From positions 3,322,001-3,386,000 of the forward strand of contig NZ_CP063779.1 in the NCBI RefSeq assembly GCF_021596945.1: a DNA stretch of 64,000 nt, given 5' to 3'. Below are positions 8,499 through 17,893 of this stretch, piece after piece. Numbering within the stretch: the stretch's first letter is position 1; the number at the start of each line of letters is the position of its first letter. The stretch comes from Mongoliitalea daihaiensis. Its GTDB lineage: Bacteria > Bacteroidota > Bacteroidia > Cytophagales > Cyclobacteriaceae. Both the position numbers and the translations under genes were made by a program. The notes beneath the pieces are model-generated. The model did no database searches. It was given only the letters and a program-made list of their open reading frames with translations, and was not told the DNA's origin.

Positions 8499-8572
8499 TA
8501 CTAATTCTTATTTCATCCCTACTAGCATGCGCATACCTTACTTATGCGATTATGAAACCTGAAAAATTTTAA
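8495..8572 (+). CDS. kdpF: Potassium-transporting ATPase subunit F
   Basis: A 25-residue single-helix protein: hydrophobic from Ile2 to about Met20, then the KdpF-typical ending YAIMKPEKF. KdpF stabilises the KdpABC complex in the inner membrane. It lies 3 bp before kdpA and overlaps the preceding micro-ORF. Confidence 0.88.
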   Translation: MILILISSLLACAYLTYAIMKPEKF

Positions 8573-8575
8573 ACT

Positions 8576-10273
8576 ATGAATACAGAAATTATAGGTGTAA
8601 TCTTCATCTTCCTACTTTCCTTACTACTAGCATGGCCTTTGGGAAAGTATATGGTCAAAATATTTAAAGGAGAACGCGTATGGTCTGACTTTATGTCGCC
8701 CATAGAAAAGTGGATTTTTAGGATTTCCGGAGTGAATCCTGATCAAAAACTTGATTGGAAAGACAATATGAAAGCGCTTGTTGTCATCAACATTGGCTTT
8801 TTTGTCGTAGCCTTTCTTTTTTTGGTGTTGCAATCTTTTCATCCCTTCTGGAATCCCAATGGATTTGAAAATTGGGAGCCAACCTTGGCCTTTAATACCG
8901 CTGTCAGCTTTACCACCAATACCAACCTCCAACATTACAGTGGAGAAAGCGGAGCCTCTTATTACACACAACTTCTGGTTTTCTGTTGGTTGCAATTTGT
9001 AAGTGCAGGGACAGGGATAGCAGCTTGTGCGCTTTTATTTCAAGGATTGATTAATCGCTCTACATCTGAACTTGGAAATTTTTACAATCTAATGGTTAAA
9101 AGCTGTACAAGAATACTGCTTCCGCTATCAGTTGTTTTGGCAATAATTCTGATGGCCAACGGCACTCCTACTAACTTTGAAGCATTACAAGAGGTCCGAA
9201 CTTTGGAAGGTAAATCGCAATTAGTTGCAGCAGGTCCGGCAGCTCCAATGGTTGCAATCAAACAAATGGGGACTAATGGAGGAGGTTTTTTTGGTCCTAA
9301 CTCTACTCACCCATTCGAGAACCCTAATTACTTGACCAACATAGCAGAAAATATTGCTATACTGTTAATTCCTATGGCATTGGTTTTTGCTTTTGGGTTT
9401 TATACAGACAGAAAAAAACTTGCTCTAGTATTCATTGGGGTGATGTCTATCCTGTTTGTTTCTTTTACGGCAATTTCAATTAGCCAGGAAATTGCAGGTA
9501 ATCCTGAGTTTACAAAACTGGGATTATCCGATCCAACTAACCTGGAAGGAAAAGAAGTTCGATTTGGTGCTGCAGCGTCTTCACTTTGGGGAGTTTCTAC
9601 TACATCAACCTCTAATGGCTCTGTCAATTCCATGCATGATAGCCACACACCACTATCAGGAGGTATTTTCTTGTTGGATATGTTTATCAATGCCATATAT
9701 GGAGGAGTGGGAGTTGGATTTATTAACTTCTTTGTATTTGTAATAGTGGCCGTTTTCATTGCAGGCTTGATGATCGGGCGTACACCTGAATTTATGGGTA
9801 AAAAAATTGAAGCCAGAGAAATAAAAATTGCAGCTTTGATTGTGATTTTACACCCTTTCCTAATCCTTACAGGGACAGCCATTTCAAGTTATTTGGCAGC
9901 TAAAGATCCAGCACTTTATACAGATTGGATCCATAATCCCGGATTTCATGGATTATCAGAAATGTTGTATGAATTCACCTCTTCGGCTGCTAACAATGGG
10001 TCAGGTTTTGAAGGCTTAAATGATGATACGCCTTTTTGGAATATTATGAACGGTATTGTCATGTTATTGGGAAGGTTTTTGCCCATTATTGGCCCCTTGG
10101 CAATTGTTGGTTCGCTTGCTCTAAAAAAGACAGTTCCAGAGTCTTCAGGAAGTCTAAAGTTAGAAACACCAGCTTTTGGAGCCGTTCTTTTATCAGTCAT
10201 CCTAATTGTTGCAGCTTTGGCATTCTTCCCAGTGATGGCATTGGGTCCAATTGCTGAATTCTTTTCCTTTTAA
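8576..10273 (+). CDS. kdpA: Potassium-transporting ATPase subunit A (channel-like)
   Basis: A 565-residue inner-membrane protein with about ten membrane helices, the potassium-selective channel-like subunit of the KdpFABC pump. The degenerate P-loop/selectivity segments of the superfamily of K+ transporters are visible: [28 protein letters not shown] with [22 protein letters not shown] and [12 protein letters not shown]. Length matches the family. Start ATG lies 3 bp after kdpF and 11 bp separate it from kdpB, so the genes form one operon under the sigma-54 promoter. Confidence 0.98.
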   Translation: MNTEIIGVIFIFLLSLLLAWPLGKYMVKIFKGERVWSDFMSPIEKWIFRISGVNPDQKLDWKDNMKALVVINIGFFVVAFLFLVLQSFHPFWNPNGFENWEPTLAFNTAVSFTTNTNLQHYSGESGASYYTQLLVFCWLQFVSAGTGIAACALLFQGLINRSTSELGNFYNLMVKSCTRILLPLSVVLAIILMANGTPTNFEALQEVRTLEGKSQLVAAGPAAPMVAIKQMGTNGGGFFGPNSTHPFENPNYLTNIAENIAILLIPMALVFAFGFYTDRKKLALVFIGVMSILFVSFTAISISQEIAGNPEFTKLGLSDPTNLEGKEVRFGAAASSLWGVSTTSTSNGSVNSMHDSHTPLSGGIFLLDMFINAIYGGVGVGFINFFVFVIVAVFIAGLMIGRTPEFMGKKIEAREIKIAALIVILHPFLILTGTAISSYLAAKDPALYTDWIHNPGFHGLSEMLYEFTSSAANNGSGFEGLNDDTPFWNIMNGIVMLLGRFLPIIGPLAIVGSLALKKTVPESSGSLKLETPAFGAVLLSVILIVAALAFFPVMALGPIAEFFSF

Positions 10274-10284
10274 ATGAAATATCC

Positions 10285-12306
10285 ATGAAAAACAATACTA
10301 ATTCATTTGATTTTTCCACTGCAATGAAACAAGCAGTAGTGAAATTGAATCCATCCCTGATGATCAAAAATCCGGTAATGTTTACCGTTGAACTCGGGAC
10401 TTTAATCATGCTTGTGGTGACAATAGTATCCTTGGTTTCCCAAAATGATTTTCTGGGTTCTTTTGGATACAACCTAGTGATCACGTTATTATTATTTCTA
10501 ACTGTATTATTGGGAAATTTTGCAGAAGCTGTGGCAGAAGCACGAGGAAAAGCCCAAGCTGATACCTTAAGAAAAACAAGACAAGACACCCCTGCACGTA
10601 TATTGCGAAACGAGCAGATAGAGATTGTCAGTTCTTCAATTTTAACCAAAGGTGATGTCTTTGTTTGTGAGGCAGGTGATCTTATTCCTGCTGATGGGGA
10701 ACTGATAGAGGGTTTGGCATCTATTGATGAATCTGCCATTACTGGAGAATCTGCACCTGTAATCAGAGAAGCTGGATCAGATCAAAATACGGTCATAGGT
10801 GGCACTAGAGTGTTGAGTGACCGGATTGTTGTAAGGGTCAGTTCCAATCCCGGCGAAAGTTTTTTGGATAAAATGATCAGTTTGGTGGAAGGGGCCAACA
10901 GACAGAAAACCCCCAATGAAATAGCACTCACCATATTGTTAGCAGCCTTTACCTTAGTCTTTCTAATTGTGACTGTTACGTTAAAACCTTTTGCTGATTT
11001 TTTAAATATCAGCTTGTCTTTAGCAGCCTTGATTTCATTATTTGTGTGCCTGATTCCAACAACTATTGGCGGACTGCTCTCAGCTATTGGAATAGCGGGT
11101 ATGGACAGAGCGCTCAAAGCCAATATCATTGCCAAATCTGGGAAAGCTGTAGAAACGGCAGGAGATATAGATGTTTTATTATTGGATAAAACAGGAACAA
11201 TCACCATAGGAAACAGAAAGGCTACCGCTTTTGTACCTGCGCCTGATATTGCTCGTGAGGAAATTGTTGAAGCATCTGTATTGAGTTCTTTAGCAGACAC
11301 TACGCCTGAGGGTAAATCAGTAGTTGAATTAGCTAAGAAAAAGGATCAGTTTGAACTTACAGTGCCCCAAGATGCACAGTTTATAAACTTTTCCGCAGAA
11401 ACAAGAATGAGCGGTGTTGATCTTACGGGAAATGTAAAAATCAGAAAGGGCGCTTGGGATGCCATTAAAAAATGGGCTGATCAATCTTCCAATGAAACGA
11501 TCACCTTCTTGGAAAAGGAAGTTGCTAAAATAGCTGAAAAGGGAGGAACTCCCCTGGCGGTTGCTGTTGATAAAAAAGCAATAGGGGTTATTCAATTGGA
11601 AGATATAATCAAACCTGGAATTCAGCAGCGATTTGATAGGCTCAGAAAGATGGGAGTTAAGACTGTCATGGTCACAGGTGATAATCCACTTACTGCCAAA
11701 TTTATTGCCAACCTAGCTGGTGTGGATGATTTTATCGCTGAGGCTAAACCTGAGGATAAAATGAATTACATCAAAAGAGAACAAGCTGAGGGTAAATTAG
11801 TGGCCATGATGGGGGATGGCACTAATGACGCACCGGCTTTGGCCCAGGCAGATGTGGGTGTTGCCATGAACTCTGGTACCCAAGCTGCTAAGGAAGCAGC
11901 CAACATGGTAGACTTGGATTCTGATCCTACAAAATTACTGGAGGTGGTAGAAATTGGTAAACAGCTACTCATCACCCGTGGCAATATCACAACATTTTCC
12001 ATTGCGAATGATGTTGCCAAATATTTCGCCATAGTTCCGGCATTATTTGCAGCGTCCATTCCTGGTCTTGCAGCCCTTGATCTTATGAATTTGGGCAGCC
12101 CGCAATCAGCCATCCTTTCTGCTGTGATTTTCAATGCCTTAATCATCCCTGCTTTAATTCCATTAGCACTTAAAGGCTCAAAATACAGGCCTATTGGGGC
12201 CTCAGCTCTGCTAAGTAGAAACCTATTAATCTATGGTCTAGGAGGTATTATTCTACCTTTTATTGGAATTAAAGCCATAGATACTATAGTCTCATTATTC
12301 ATATAA
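10285..12306 (+). CDS. kdpB: Potassium-transporting P-type ATPase subunit B
   Basis: A 673-residue P-type ATPase that hydrolyses ATP to drive KdpA. Landmarks are the actuator TGES (153-156), the phosphorylated Asp301 in DKTGT (301-305), the nucleotide-domain region around 311-455, TGDNPLTA (464-471) and the hinge GDGTND (510-515), with seven membrane helices. Ser156 within TGES corresponds to the serine that is phosphorylated to inhibit the E. coli pump, so that switch could be conserved. Intact and of normal length. Confidence 0.98.
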   Translation: MKNNTNSFDFSTAMKQAVVKLNPSLMIKNPVMFTVELGTLIMLVVTIVSLVSQNDFLGSFGYNLVITLLLFLTVLLGNFAEAVAEARGKAQADTLRKTRQDTPARILRNEQIEIVSSSILTKGDVFVCEAGDLIPADGELIEGLASIDESAITGESAPVIREAGSDQNTVIGGTRVLSDRIVVRVSSNPGESFLDKMISLVEGANRQKTPNEIALTILLAAFTLVFLIVTVTLKPFADFLNISLSLAALISLFVCLIPTTIGGLLSAIGIAGMDRALKANIIAKSGKAVETAGDIDVLLLDKTGTITIGNRKATAFVPAPDIAREEIVEASVLSSLADTTPEGKSVVELAKKKDQFELTVPQDAQFINFSAETRMSGVDLTGNVKIRKGAWDAIKKWADQSSNETITFLEKEVAKIAEKGGTPLAVAVDKKAIGVIQLEDIIKPGIQQRFDRLRKMGVKTVMVTGDNPLTAKFIANLAGVDDFIAEAKPEDKMNYIKREQAEGKLVAMMGDGTNDAPALAQADVGVAMNSGTQAAKEAANMVDLDSDPTKLLEVVEIGKQLLITRGNITTFSIANDVAKYFAIVPALFAASIPGLAALDLMNLGSPQSAILSAVIFNALIIPALIPLALKGSKYRPIGASALLSRNLLIYGLGGIILPFIGIKAIDTIVSLFI

Positions 12307-12320
12307 TATTCAAAAACAAC

Positions 12321-12887
12321 ATGATACGTCAAAGTATTTCAATCATACTGATTACACTAGTTCTGTTTGGACTAATTTATCCTATCTCAATTTGGGGTAT
12401 TGGAAAAATAATGCCTCACAGCGCCAATGGTAAACCTATAATTCTCGATGGAGAATTAAGAGGTTTTGAACACATCGCCCAAAACTTTAGTAGCCAACAA
12501 TATTTCTGGAGCAGGCCATCAGATGTGGATTATGACGCTTCTGACACAGGTGGGTCCAATTACGGGCCTACAAATGAAATCTTCCTTTCTCAAGTGGAAG
12601 AACGAATCAACTATTTATTAGAAAACCATCCAGAAAAAAGTAAGGCAGATATTCCAATTGACTTGGTCACAGCCTCAGGTAGTGGATTGGATCCATATAT
12701 CTCTTTGGATGCAGCCATATTTCAGGCTAACAGGGTAGCTAATGCCCGAAATCTAGAACTCTCTCAAGTTATTGAGCTTATATCAGACCATAACGAGGGG
12801 GCTTTATTTGGACTTTTTGGTCCAAAAGATATTGTTCATGTCCTTAAATTAAATTTAGCCTTGGACAAACTCACAAAAAAAGATTAA
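12321..12887 (+). CDS. kdpC: Potassium-transporting ATPase subunit C
   Basis: A 188-residue subunit with one N-terminal membrane helix (about 5-27) and a periplasmic domain. The conserved segments SRPSDVDYDAS and GSGLDPYISLDAA (about 120-132) are those of KdpC, which helps ATP binding by KdpB in the assembled pump. It follows kdpB by 14 bp and precedes the porin gene by 18 bp. Confidence 0.97.
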   Translation: MIRQSISIILITLVLFGLIYPISIWGIGKIMPHSANGKPIILDGELRGFEHIAQNFSSQQYFWSRPSDVDYDASDTGGSNYGPTNEIFLSQVEERINYLLENHPEKSKADIPIDLVTASGSGLDPYISLDAAIFQANRVANARNLELSQVIELISDHNEGALFGLFGPKDIVHVLKLNLALDKLTKKD

Positions 12888-12905
12888 ACCACCAATTATT
12901 TAAAG

Positions 12906-14000
12906 ATGAAAAAATTAATTCTAACGATTGTTATTTCTTTTAGTGCTTTCTGTGCTACAGCTCAAGAAACAAACAAACCCGTAATTAACATTAGTGGTCA
13001 TGCAGATATTTACTATGGATTTGATTTTAACCGGCCCTTCTCCAATGAACGTCCTGATTTCCTTTTCAACCATACCCGTCACAACGAAGTTAATTTAAAT
13101 TTGGGATTGATTCAGGCGGATATTGACGGTGGATTTTATCGGGGCAGCTTGGGATTGATGGTGGGTACTTATGCGCAATACAATCTGGCAGCAGAACAGG
13201 ATCTACTAAAGAATGTCTTTGAAGCCTATGCTGGGGTAGCTATAGACAAGGAACGAAAATTATGGATTGATGCGGGTATTTTCGCTTCCCATATTGGCTT
13301 CGAATCAGCAATCTCCTCCGAAAACTTTACTTTAACCAGAAGCTTATTGGCTGAAAACTCGCCATATTTCCTCTCAGGAGCTAAGATAACCTATACTCCA
13401 AACAGTAAATGGGAATTTGAGGCTGGTGTTTTCAATGGTTGGCAACGCATCCAAAGATTATCAGGAAATACAAGCCCAGCTTTAGGTACTAGAGTAACCC
13501 ACACGCCTACTGAAAACCTAACGCTCAATTGGAGTACCTTTATTGGAAATGATTTCCCTCAAGAAGATAAAAGAATGCGCTATTTCAACAACTTGTATGC
13601 ACAAATGCAACTTAGTCAAAAAGTAGCTTTAATACTCGGGTTTGATTACGGCAGTCAGCAAGAGGCAATTGAAAGTGTTCAAGCAGGGGCTTCAAGGGGC
13701 CTTGAGCATTGGTATACTCCAATAGGAATTCTACGTGTGGACTTCAATGAAAATTGGGGCATGGCTTTCCGAGGGGAATACTATCAGGATCAAAATGGGG
13801 TAATCATTGAGGCAAATTCGCCTGATGGATTCAGAGCTACGGGCTATTCGATAAATTTAGATAGGAAAATTTCTCAAAACGTCTTGTTCAGGATAGAAGC
13901 TAGGCAATTACAGAATAGCACTCCTAATTTCTTACAGGAAGGCCAATTGGTAAGGGGGAATTTCTTATTGATCGGTTCACTTGCAATAACTTTACCATAA
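12906..14000 (+). CDS. Outer-membrane beta-barrel porin (BBP2-like) in kdp operon
   Basis: A 364-residue protein with a clear signal peptide (MKKLILTIVISFSAFCATAQ, cleavage after Ala19 or Gln20). The mature part is made of alternating amphipathic strands with many aromatic girdle residues (for example HADIYYGFDFNRPF near the start), typical of the OmpL-like beta-barrel porin-2 family. Its place between kdpC and kdpD suggests co-expression to help potassium cross the outer membrane at low concentration. The barrel fold is a strong inference; the substrate is a guess from context. Confidence 0.82.
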   Translation: MKKLILTIVISFSAFCATAQETNKPVINISGHADIYYGFDFNRPFSNERPDFLFNHTRHNEVNLNLGLIQADIDGGFYRGSLGLMVGTYAQYNLAAEQDLLKNVFEAYAGVAIDKERKLWIDAGIFASHIGFESAISSENFTLTRSLLAENSPYFLSGAKITYTPNSKWEFEAGVFNGWQRIQRLSGNTSPALGTRVTHTPTENLTLNWSTFIGNDFPQEDKRMRYFNNLYAQMQLSQKVALILGFDYGSQQEAIESVQAGASRGLEHWYTPIGILRVDFNENWGMAFRGEYYQDQNGVIIEANSPDGFRATGYSINLDRKISQNVLFRIEARQLQNSTPNFLQEGQLVRGNFLLIGSLAITLP

Positions 14001-14006
14001 TTCAAT

Positions 14007-14040
14007 CCCTCCACCACCATTTGGGTAGTGGAGGGGTTTC
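14007..14040 (+). terminator. Intra-operon hairpin between porin and kdpD
   Basis: CCCTCCAC / GTGGAGGG form an 8-bp GC-rich stem, followed by a T-rich stretch (TTTCATTCTT). It may attenuate transcription so that sensors are made in smaller amounts than pump subunits. A GTG at 14028 lies inside the stem and is an unlikely start for kdpD. Confidence 0.6.
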
Positions 14041-14054
14041 ATTCTTCTGAGTGT

Positions 14055-15248
14055 ATGAAAAATTCACCTGATTACTTTCTTCAACTGATTCAAAAGTCCA
14101 AAAAAGGGAGGTTGAAAGTATATATCGGTATGATTGCCGGAGTAGGTAAATCTTTCCGTATGCTTCAAGAGGCCCATGATCTGCTAAAGGCTGGAGTAGA
14201 TATACGTATTGGTTTTATTGAGACTCACGGACGGGAAGAAACTGAAGCCTTGATTGAAGGTATTCCCTTTATCCCCTTGAAAGAGGTGTTTTACAAGGGT
14301 AAGGTATTGAGGGAAATGGATCTGGAGGCTATTCTTCGATTGAAACCATCAATTGTGATTGTTGACGAATTGGCCCATACCAATATACCAGGAAGCCTAC
14401 ATGCCAAAAGATGGGAGGATGTGGAAGTTTTAATTGACGCTGGTATACATGTGGTTACCGCATTCAATGTACAGCATTTGGAGAGCCTAAATGATAAAGT
14501 CAAGCAGTTGAGCGGGATCGAAGTCACCGAACGAATTCCTGATACCTTCCTAAGGAAAGCAGATGAGGTGGTAAGTATTGATTTGCCAGCTGATGACTTA
14601 ATCAAACGTCTAAAAGACGGGAAAATCTACAAGGAAGATAAAATACAACAGGCCTTATCCAATTTCTTTCAGTCAAAAAAAATCCTTCAATTGAGGGAAT
14701 TGGCACTTCTACAAGTTGCAAAAAACTTGGAGTCAAAAATAAATTTTATTCAGCAACAGCAAAGTAGTATCATTGAGCGGTTCATGGCATGTGTCAGTAC
14801 TGAGGAGGTGTTGGCAAAAAAGGTGATCAGAAAAACAGCGAGACTGGCCAATAATTATCACGCAGAATGGTTTGTTGTATATGTGAAGACTCCTAGGGAA
14901 TCAACAGAAAAGATAAATGTGAGAACTGAAACAAAGCTTCTTCAAAATTTGAAGCTCGCTAGTACTTTAGGTGCCAATGTCTATATTTATGAAAGTAACT
15001 CCAAAGGAGCCAATCCTACACAAGAAATACATTATCAAACTATTCATCAGGGGACAAGAGTTTTTTCGAGTGAACACAAGTCAATTGCCGATGTGTTGTT
15101 TGAAGCAGCCAAGAATCATCAAGCTACCAATATTGTAATTGGGAAACCTAAACAAAGTATCTGGAGAAATCTTAGCGGACAAAACCATTTCCATAATCTT
15201 GTTCAGCTAATTTCTCCAACTGAAATTGATCTAATCGTAGTTACTTAA
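14055..15248 (+). CDS. kdpD: KdpD sensor domain protein lacking the kinase
   Basis: The 397-residue product has only the cytoplasmic N-terminal part of KdpD. Numbered from ATG 14055, the KdpD domain (about 17-225) carries Walker A GMIAGVGKS (25-33) and Walker B VIVDELAHTN (101-110), and a universal-stress-like domain follows (about 240-395). The four membrane helices and histidine kinase core of E. coli KdpD are absent. The kinase gene starts 4 bp downstream, so the two products probably work together. The longer GTG start at 14028 lies within a hairpin and was rejected. Confidence 0.92.
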   Translation: MKNSPDYFLQLIQKSKKGRLKVYIGMIAGVGKSFRMLQEAHDLLKAGVDIRIGFIETHGREETEALIEGIPFIPLKEVFYKGKVLREMDLEAILRLKPSIVIVDELAHTNIPGSLHAKRWEDVEVLIDAGIHVVTAFNVQHLESLNDKVKQLSGIEVTERIPDTFLRKADEVVSIDLPADDLIKRLKDGKIYKEDKIQQALSNFFQSKKILQLRELALLQVAKNLESKINFIQQQQSSIIERFMACVSTEEVLAKKVIRKTARLANNYHAEWFVVYVKTPRESTEKINVRTETKLLQNLKLASTLGANVYIYESNSKGANPTQEIHYQTIHQGTRVFSSEHKSIADVLFEAAKNHQATNIVIGKPKQSIWRNLSGQNHFHNLVQLISPTEIDLIVVT

Positions 15249-15252
15249 TCCA

Positions 15253-17037
15253 ATGAAACTTAAAACCAAACTCTACCTATCTTTTGGATTTCTATTTCTT
15301 TTGATCCTTTTATTAGCTGGATTAGGAAGTCTTTTTGTCCGTCAATTAGCTGATGACTCACAGGCAATTATTAAAGATAATTACAGAACACTGGATTATA
15401 TGCAATCCATCAAAACTGCTTTAGATAAAACTATACTTACCATTGGAAAACAAGATTCAAAAAGCAAAGCAGAACAAGGTTTTGCCTTTGAATCCATACT
15501 TGAAAGTATTGAAAAACAAAAAGCAAATATTACAGAACCTGGTGAGGATAAGTTAACTGATGAGCTTATTAAACAAGTTGAATTATTGAAAATCTCTTTA
15601 AATGAAAATATACCAAGTGAGTTTTTGCTAATGCAGATAGCTACTATTCAAGACTTGGCTACAAAAATCTATGAACTAAATATTCAGACGCTCTTGAGGA
15701 AAAATGACACTGCCAATCAAACAGCGGAACGAGTTGTCCTATACATGGCGATTACAGGTATTTCAGGTAGTATTCTGAGTTTAATTTTCATTATAGGTTT
15801 TCCTGAGGTTATTTTCGACCCTCTACAAAAACTCAATGAAGGTATCAAAGCTATAGCCAGTAAGAAATATGATCATCAATTGAAAGTTGCTGAAAATGAT
15901 GAATTAGGAGAAATAGCATCTTCTTTCAATCTTATGGCTTCAAGACTAAAAGAATATGAAGCCTCAAATTTTTCCTTACTTTTCAGTGAAAAAAAGAGAA
16001 TAGAGGCAATTATTAATCAAATGCATGAAGGAATTATTGGGATTGACGAAAACCATAAGATTCTTTTCATTAATGATTTTGCTAAAAATGTATTGAATTT
16101 GTCAGAAGAATATATCAAGGGTGAGCACATACAATCAATAGCCAAAATCAATGATATCATCGCATCTTTTGCAACAGATTTTGCCTTGGGTGGCCAAGAA
16201 AGTTTAACTCCAAAAACAATTAAAATTGTCCTTGATAAAGAAGAAAAGACCTTTTCAAGAGAAATAATCCCTATTAATATTTCAAAAGATAATCATGATA
16301 AATTAGAAAATGTTGGATATGTGGTGGTACTGACAGATATTACCCAATATAGTGAGCGAGATAAGGCAAAAACCCAATTTATAGCCACTATTTCTCATGA
16401 GTTGAAAACTCCAATTTCTTCTATAGGACTGGGATTAAAATTACTCAATGATAAAAGAACAGGTAGCCTAAATGAAAGTCAGTCTAACCTAATAAAGGGT
16501 CTTATAGAAGATAAAAATAGACTTTTATCAATTACAGGTGAACTTTTAGATATAACTCAGGCAGAAACAGGAAACATTACTCTTGAACAAGAGGTTTTTT
16601 CGCCTCAAGAGGTAATTACTTTAGCATCTGAGGCACTACAATTACAGCTTAAAGAAAAGAAAATTAATTTAGAGCTAACCATTCAACCTGAACTACATGC
16701 CCTAGGAGATGAAAATAAAACAACATGGGTACTTGTTAATTTACTCTCCAATGCAATAAGGTACTCCTCAGAAGAATCAACAATTAAGATGACTTGTTCT
16801 CAACATTATGAAAACCATATACTTTTTGAAGTTATTGATCAAGGAAAGGGAATATCCAAAAGCTTCCAAGATCGTCTTTTTGAGAAATATTATAGGGTTC
16901 CAGGCACCAAAACAAACGGATCAGGCCTAGGACTAAATATCAGTAAAGAATTTATTCAAGCCATGGGTGGGCAAATAGGGGTGGAAAGTGAAGACGGGAA
17001 AGGTTCCAGGTTTTGGTTTTCTTTAAAATCTAAATAA
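15253..17037 (+). CDS. HAMP-PAS sensor histidine kinase, partner of KdpD
   Basis: A 594-residue membrane kinase. Membrane helix 1 (9-29) and helix 2 (about 162-186) flank a periplasmic helical domain; HAMP (187-238), PAS (about 250-365), HisKA with ATISHELKTPIS (phospho-acceptor His382), N-box VNLLSNAIRY (about 495-504), G1 DQGKGI (529-534) and G2 GSGLGL (556-561) follow. Translation is probably coupled to kdpD (4-bp gap). Inferred role: phosphorylate the upstream NtrC-type regulator in response to potassium or turgor stress relayed by KdpD. Confidence 0.92.
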   Translation: MKLKTKLYLSFGFLFLLILLLAGLGSLFVRQLADDSQAIIKDNYRTLDYMQSIKTALDKTILTIGKQDSKSKAEQGFAFESILESIEKQKANITEPGEDKLTDELIKQVELLKISLNENIPSEFLLMQIATIQDLATKIYELNIQTLLRKNDTANQTAERVVLYMAITGISGSILSLIFIIGFPEVIFDPLQKLNEGIKAIASKKYDHQLKVAENDELGEIASSFNLMASRLKEYEASNFSLLFSEKKRIEAIINQMHEGIIGIDENHKILFINDFAKNVLNLSEEYIKGEHIQSIAKINDIIASFATDFALGGQESLTPKTIKIVLDKEEKTFSREIIPINISKDNHDKLENVGYVVVLTDITQYSERDKAKTQFIATISHELKTPISSIGLGLKLLNDKRTGSLNESQSNLIKGLIEDKNRLLSITGELLDITQAETGNITLEQEVFSPQEVITLASEALQLQLKEKKINLELTIQPELHALGDENKTTWVLVNLLSNAIRYSSEESTIKMTCSQHYENHILFEVIDQGKGISKSFQDRLFEKYYRVPGTKTNGSGLGLNISKEFIQAMGGQIGVESEDGKGSRFWFSLKSK

Positions 17038-17044
17038 AGAGAAA

Positions 17045-17068
17045 TACTTTCTATAGGGACAGAAAGTA
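17045..17068 (+). terminator. Hairpin after the kdp kinase
   Basis: TACTTTCT / AGAAAGTA form an 8-bp stem 8 bp after the stop codon. No T run follows, so termination is uncertain. Confidence 0.4.
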
Positions 17069-17083
17069 GGCTATGGATTCATT

Positions 17084-17791
17084 TCACTTTTCATTTTTCT
17101 GCATTAATTTTCTGATTTCTTGGGCTACTTTTTCCGGCTCCTCTTCCTGTGGAAAATGACCGGAATGTTCTAGTTGGAATGCTTCTGCATTAGGAAACCC
17201 TTCTTTGAATTTTTCCAGATTTTTTGGAGAAATGATGGGGTCTACCATGCCCTAGATAAATAACATTGATTTAGTTTGAAGAATTTCTTTTTGCTCTCAC
17301 AGTGATTCAAACCATTCCTGATCATTTAAAAGAGATCTGGCAAAGGCTAGCGTACCATTTCTTTCGGATGGTTTAGCAAAAGGTTTGGTGTATTGTTGCA
17401 ACAACTTCTTTTCGGGACTATAATTTGGCCCAAAGGATTTTGGAAGGATAAATCTTGGAGAAAAATTAAGTCTTCGGTAGAGGAATGGGAGTAGAGGACT
17501 TTTTAGAATTTTTGCAAATTTTTCATAGTCAGGATCACCTTTTGCACTCCACAACCAAGAATTAAGTATGACAATGTTTTTGATACGTTCAGGATGTTTT
17601 AGAGCAAATGCCATTCCTATGGGTCCACCAAAGTCATGTAGAATCAATGTGATATCTCGTAAATTTTTGGAAAGAACAAAATCTTCCAAAGTGTTCACAT
17701 GATTTTGGGTATTGTAATCATATTCTTTTGGTTTGTCGGAAAGACCAAACCCTACATGATCTATAGCAATACATCTGTATTCATTTTGAAG
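17084..17791 (-). pseudogene. Alpha/beta hydrolase, truncated with two nonsense codons
   Basis: One continuous minus-strand frame encodes a haloalkane-dehalogenase-like alpha/beta hydrolase: RCIAIDHVGFGLSDKP, the nucleophile region LILHDFGGPIGMAFALKHPE (HDFGG with Asp as candidate nucleophile) and a C-terminal catalytic-His region LEHSGHFPQEEEPEKVAQE. Two in-frame stops, TGA at 17297-17299 and TAG at 17252-17254, sit where tryptophans would be expected. The first 50-60 codons are missing: homology stops at about 17791, where the prophage begins. The gene is dead and probably cut by the integration or by a later deletion. Confidence 0.85.
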
Positions 17792-17809
17792 TTATTTGAG
17801 CTTTCTATT

Positions 17810-17857
17810 TTCACACACTCAGTTTTCTAACATACTTAAAGGAACTGAGTGTGTGAA
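17810..17857. repeat. 15-bp perfect inverted repeat at prophage left junction
   Basis: TTCACACACTCAGTT (17810-17824) and AACTGAGTGTGTGAA (17843-17857) are exact inverse copies around an 18-nt spacer. It sits between the integrase stop and the truncated host gene. It may be a factor-dependent terminator for the integrase or part of the attachment site. No T run follows on either strand. Confidence 0.75.
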
Positions 17858-17893
17858 TAAAGATTTAGTGAAATTTTTTAACAGTATTTGCAG

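Noticed and set aside
14028-14054. GTG start that would lengthen kdpD
   Set aside because: The codon lies in the stem of a strong hairpin, and the added residues are not part of the KdpD domain. ATG 14055 is better.
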